Program-made: the position numbers and the translations under genes | In this document: in pieces, positions 61,534-64,000 of the stretch | Layout of the letters: every line of letters starts with the position of its first letter | How positions within the stretch are numbered: the stretch's first letter is position 1 | The notes under the pieces: generated by a model | What the model saw: the letters and a program-made list of their open reading frames with translations, nothing else | Database searches by the model: none | Told to the model about the DNA's origin: nothing | Assembly (NCBI GenBank): GCA_020205615.1 | Contig: CM035164.1 | Coordinates: 118,235,363 to 118,299,362 of the forward strand | Direction of reading: 5' to 3' | DNA length: 64,000 nucleotides | From: Panax quinquefolius | Taxonomy: Eukaryota > Streptophyta > Magnoliopsida > Apiales > Araliaceae

Positions 61534-62214
61534 TGTAATACCCAGTAAAAAAAAACGAAAAAAACTAAATAAATATTAATTAATAAAAAGATTATTTTAT
61601 TTTAAAACATATTAATTGGACTTTGTTTTTAATTGGGTCAAATTGTATTTAAGTTTTGTGGACTAAAATATGTAAGAGACATTAATTTGGGCTTTTAAGT
61701 TACTTGGGTCTAATTGGTATTTGGCTAATTTTAAATCCTTTTAAAATTTAAAAGAATTCATAATAATAATAAATAAATAAATAAAAACTTAAAAACCCTA
61801 TTCATTGTACTGTATTTTTTGTTCTCCTGATAAAAGAAGAAAGAAGTGGCGGCAATGCAGAGAAGAAACATTAGATCAGAATTGTGCCATCAAGTAAGTG
61901 GTTTTGTAAATTAACTAGATTTTTTTTATGGTTTGGTATTCGAATAAATTAAGTATGTAAAATTTGACAATATGAACTTTTCACCCCAAACAAAAAAAAA
62001 TGTTAGTAGTGTTTTAGTACCTTTTTGTTTGGTATTGTGATTAGCACCCACCCTCTAGTACATGCAGCAGAATGAATGCTTGGGTTGCTGGGATCTCATT
62101 GGGATTACGTGTGCTTATTATTATGATATTGGTGGTTCATTTTTATTTAATAATTATATATTCATATGTTTATATGTTATGAAACTTTAGTTTTCATCTG
62201 TAAAGCTTTGAACC

Positions 62215-62252
<38 letters not shown>

Positions 62253-63846
62253 CTATGAATATATAACCATTTACGATAAGATTTTGCTTGGGACTTTAAA
62301 TTGGAAGATTTCAATTTATTTTATTTTATTTTATTTTATTTTGGTTTATGCGTTACAGCATTCATTTTATACACATTTTTTAGAATAGACAATGGTAAAT
62401 CTATGTTTTTTAGTCATTTTTAATTTGAAATAATAAATGTTCATAGAAAACAATAATAATAGGAATATTAATAAAATGAGCTAATTAATCTGGTGAAGAT
62501 AAAAGAATAAATTTTATAAGTTATTATTTTAATTAGTGGTCTCGTGTGATTTGGTAACTTATAATTGAATTATAATTTTTTTTATTAGATCGGACGGAGG
62601 GAATTTAAGAAGTATATTTGGAATATAAATTTTGGGTATTACATTACTTAATTCAGGTACGGATTCCGTGCTTTTTCAGTGAGACTCTTTTATTTTTAAT
62701 TTGTTCGCTTCGTTGTCCGTTTCGAAATTTAGTATTGCATCTCATAATTTTTCCTTGTAAATTTATTTTGATAGTTCATTTTGGTGTTCATTATTGGAAC
62801 TCATATTTGTACTCTTTAGACTAGTACAACATGTCTAAATTTATTTTGATAGTTCTGTCTTGGTATTGATACTTAGAACTCGTGTTTGTACTCTTGATCT
62901 AGTGTGACATCTTTTGTATTTATTTTGATTCTCGTAGAAAACACATGTTAATATTTTGGAGGTTTGTGGTGACGATTCGTTTGATTTAACATGTACACGT
63001 TAGAACCCCTTTGTGTTGATATTGTGTCGCATGTGTTGTGACATAATGTTTTTGTTAGAATACCGTAGGGTATACCTGAGCTATAACCACATGTGGGGGT
63101 ACCACAGGTATGTCCTCTTGGCACCGAGGCATGACACCTTCCGTGGCGGTGTGATCAGTCCACGACGTCTCCGTTTTGTTCTCCGGTGGGAGTTAGCCAT
63201 TTGGTGTTTTGTTGTGGGAGGCGTATGGGTCGACCCTAGTTTCGCTACGCTCGCTTACATGGATTGGTGATGCTTGTGCCAAACACGCCTTCCATTTTAC
63301 ATACATTGGATTCAAGGTTCAATGTGTGTGATTTGGCCTGTGTGGCATTATTTGACTTGCACAATGTGCAAAGTATATTATTAATTATTTTGAGCTCGGA
63401 ATGAAATAACACCCAACCATTTGATTCAGCCTATCATTTAATTGCGTTAGTTTCATTCGTTTCATTTCTGTTCGTCTCTTTTTAGTTAATTGAGTTAGTT
63501 ATTTCGGTTCATTATTTGTATTCTATATCCGTACTGGGCATTTGGCTCATACTGTGTTTTTCTTCCGGCAGGTAATCAGGGGAATCAAGGACAAGTGTGA
63601 TGAGAGCTCCATTCATTCCAATGATTTAGAAATATTATGTTTAGACTTGATGAGTCAGTTTACTTGGAATTGTAATAATTATTTTAGATTGTGGTTTGAG
63701 ACAATTTGAGATTTATTATGGTTGACTTGTGGTATTTATCGGTTATTAAGACTATTCTTTTCTGACTTTGAGTCTTGCTAGTAAATTCACCAGTTTTGTT
63801 ATGTTTTGAGTAACCTCTCTTTCAATTTTGGAAAGGGGGTGTTACA
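61534..63846 (+). repeat. LTR of element G (Ty3/gypsy-like)
   Basis: Begins TGTAATACCCAGT and ends GGGTGTTACA, with perfect TGTAA/TTACA ends, 2313 bp. It follows ATAAA (61529-61533), the presumed target, in D RNase H. The primer-binding site follows directly, so this is a 5' LTR of a plus-strand element running out of the window. It includes (TTTTA)n at 62318-62342 and (TA)n at 62217-62251. It is not similar to the D or B LTRs over the parts I compared. Confidence 0.85.
62217..62251. repeat. (TA)n microsatellite in LTR G
   Basis: Alternating TA without interruption. Confidence 0.95.
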
Positions 63847-63850
63847 GAGT

Positions 63851-63862
63851 TGGTATCTGAGC
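63851..63862 (+). other. Primer-binding site of G
   Basis: TGGTATCTGAGC, four bases after the LTR; initiator tRNA-Met type with one difference. Confidence 0.82.
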
Positions 63863-64000
63863 TTAGGTTCTTTCTTGTAGAAACCCTATTTAGGTTTGAC
63901 CTGTGAGTTATGGGTAGACTTCTGGGTTAGGTTTTTGTTCTGTTTGATTTCTGTTTAGCTAGCATATCAGCTATATTCGAATTAGTCTCTTATCTGCTTT
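63863..64000 (+). other. Start of the G leader
   Basis: Untranslated leader of element G; window ends before any coding sequence. Confidence 0.6.

Overview
The window is repeat-rich, AT-rich nuclear DNA of a flowering plant, probably a eudicot; the species cannot be named from the sequence. The evidence is GT-AG introns, plant-type LTR retrotransposons (Ty3/gypsy chromoviruses, a Tat-like fragment and Ty1/copia elements), a Mutator-like element, Stowaway and hAT MITEs, and two recognisable host genes: a granulin-domain papain-type protease relic and RER1.

Layout. 1-4470 is the 5' end of a minus-strand chromovirus (A) carrying the end of a copia LTR (H). 4471-7394 is the 3' end of a plus-strand Tat-like element with a decayed antisense ORF and its LTR. 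7395-8398 is the 3' half of an RD21-like cysteine protease pseudogene that starts exactly at the LTR border. 8399-10874 is non-coding with a Stowaway MITE. 10875-17626 is RER1 on the minus strand: three exons, a 6.07-kb first intron holding a hAT MITE with an 8-bp target duplication and a Stowaway-like MITE, and two apparent single-base frameshifts. About 17990-23742 is a Mutator-like element with a broken MULE/SWIM transposase and a convergent, intact GRF-zinc-finger gene.

23743-64000 is one nested stack. Chromovirus D (plus) starts at 23743. Its 5' LTR was split twice: by copia element E (25319-31860, TSD TATTA), which itself received solo LTR F (27771-30493, TSD AAACC), and by chromovirus B (minus, 32389-58258, TSD CGTAG/CGTAA). 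B in turn holds C (plus, 34143-41158, TSD ATTAA) inside its 3' LTR and copia J (minus, 42644-51789, TSD CACCT) inside its integrase. D's RNase H is cut at 61534 by the LTR of element G, which leaves the window. D is oldest; E, B and G came later; F, C and J later still.

Almost all retroelement coding sequence is broken by stops, frameshifts and deletions. The clearest oddities are D, whose gag capsid and zinc-knuckle segment is replaced by an unrelated coiled-coil segment; J, whose LTRs look fresh although its interior is badly decayed; the intact GRF gene beside a dead transposase; and three variable subrepeat arrays in the chromovirus LTRs. There are no prokaryotic systems, rRNA, tRNA or CRISPR features that I can support.
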